NCBI GenBank assembly: GCA_025455535.1 | Contig: JALOMM010000147.1 | Location: 1-7,012, forward strand | DNA: 7,012 nt | Source of the DNA: Bacteroidales bacterium | Lineage (GTDB): Bacteria; Bacteroidota; Bacteroidia; Bacteroidales; VadinHA17 | Reading direction: 5' to 3' | In this document: positions 6,742 through 7,012 of the stretch, in pieces | Layout of the letters: every line of letters starts with the position of its first letter | Position numbering within the stretch: position 1 is the stretch's first letter | Program-made: the position numbers and the translations under genes | The notes under the pieces: model-generated | What the model saw: only the letters and a program-made list of their open reading frames with translations | Told to the model about the DNA's origin: nothing | Database searches by the model: none

Positions 6742-6758
6742 GATATCGCAAATTAATC
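6742..6758 (-). repeat. 17-nt direct repeat, copy spanning the permease stop codon
   Basis: GATATCGCAAATTAATC differs from the 6445-6461 copy only at position 11. On the minus strand it begins with GAT TAA, the final Asp codon and stop of the permease, and continues 11 nt beyond the stop. The two copies start 297 nt apart in the same orientation. Confidence 0.8.
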
Positions 6759-7012
6759 GTACCTGATAGCTTTGACGGGTGTAATTCGCGCAATCAGCTG
6801 GGAGGGGATGAGAAGCATAATTATAATTGCTGCCATCGTTCCGGCGTTAAGGAGGAGGATATGCAGAATATCAATATTTACCGGTACGCTTTTTAGATAA
6901 TATGATGAAGGGTCGAGTGATATCATGCCTGTCTCCTGCTGAAGGAGGGCAAGTCCGATCCCGATGACATTTCCCCATAGAAGTCCTTTGACTGTCAGCC
7001 ATGCAGCCAACA
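6753..7012 (-). CDS. ABC transporter permease, FtsX/LolC-LolE family, C-terminal end (partial)
   Basis: The frame runs from the window edge to the TAA at 6755-6753, giving the last 85 residues; the 5' part lies beyond 7012, and the TTG at 7010 is just an internal Leu codon. Two transmembrane segments are visible, roughly LTVKGLLWGNVIGIGLALL and ILLLNAGTMAAIIIMLLIP. The protein closes with the short cytoplasmic tail ITPVKAIRYD. This 'PVKAIR' tail and the order of segments match the final part of the FtsX-like permease domain in Bacteroidota lipoprotein-releasing (LolC/LolE-like) or MacB-like inner-membrane permeases of about 400 residues. It would work with an ATPase subunit not in the window. 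It is on the same strand as gatED but 309 nt away. Which exact subfamily it belongs to cannot be settled from this end alone. Confidence 0.88.
   Translation of the reverse strand, partial: LAAWLTVKGLLWGNVIGIGLALLQQETGMISLDPSSYYLKSVPVNIDILHILLLNAGTMAAIIIMLLIPSQLIARITPVKAIRYD

Larger units (their letters stand above)
6444..6752. other. AT-rich intergenic segment, no gene recognised
   Basis: This 309-nt gap separates the permease from gatE. By hand count 6481-6720 is about 28% GC (67 of 240), far below the flanking coding DNA. It begins and ends with copies of a 17-nt direct repeat (listed separately). It contains a 10-nt direct repeat TTGAAAAAAT (6541 and 6572) and a small palindrome at 6635-6651. 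No tRNA, riboswitch or convincing gene was seen. No full TAnnTTTG element exists on the minus strand; the closest is CACCTTTG (complement of 6612-6619), one mismatch and without a clear -33 TTG, so the gatED promoter is not identified. Confidence 0.7.

Overview
The window looks like chromosomal DNA of a Bacteroidota (Bacteroidales-like) bacterium. The evidence is a C-terminal Bacteroidota 'putative porin' beta-barrel, a Bacteroidota-style -7 promoter element (TACCTTTG), an MltF-type lipoprotein transglycosylase, and the end of a LolC/LolE-type FtsX permease closing in 'PVKAIRYD'. Coding regions are roughly 55% GC or more where sampled. One intergenic segment is strikingly AT-rich.

Layout: (1) 1-1494, plus strand, 3' part of an outer-membrane porin gene. 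(2) 1569-2950, plus strand, an mltF-like gene split into two reading frames by a lesion near 2244-2264. The N-terminal lipoprotein/solute-binding half and the C-terminal SLT transglycosylase half are both clear. (3) 2961-3061, a convergent intergenic region built of 7-nt tandem repeats in opposite orientations, which can fold and may terminate transcription from both sides. (4) 6443-3058, minus strand, gatE then gatD overlapping by ATGA. Together they encode an archaeal-type Glu-tRNA(Gln) amidotransferase. (5) 6444-6752, an AT-rich gap bracketed by two near-identical 17-nt direct repeats. (6) 7012-6753, minus strand, the 3' end of an ABC-transporter permease.

The most notable feature is gatED. 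GatDE is textbook-archaeal, yet here it lies between ordinary Bacteroidota genes with similar base composition, which argues against contamination. GatD releases ammonia from glutamine. GatE activates Glu-tRNA(Gln) and amidates it to Gln-tRNA(Gln). The 17-nt repeats suggest that the permease and gatED were once about 12 nt apart in one operon and were later separated by a ~297-bp AT-rich insertion or duplication. No tRNA, rRNA, CRISPR array or recognisable transposase gene is present.
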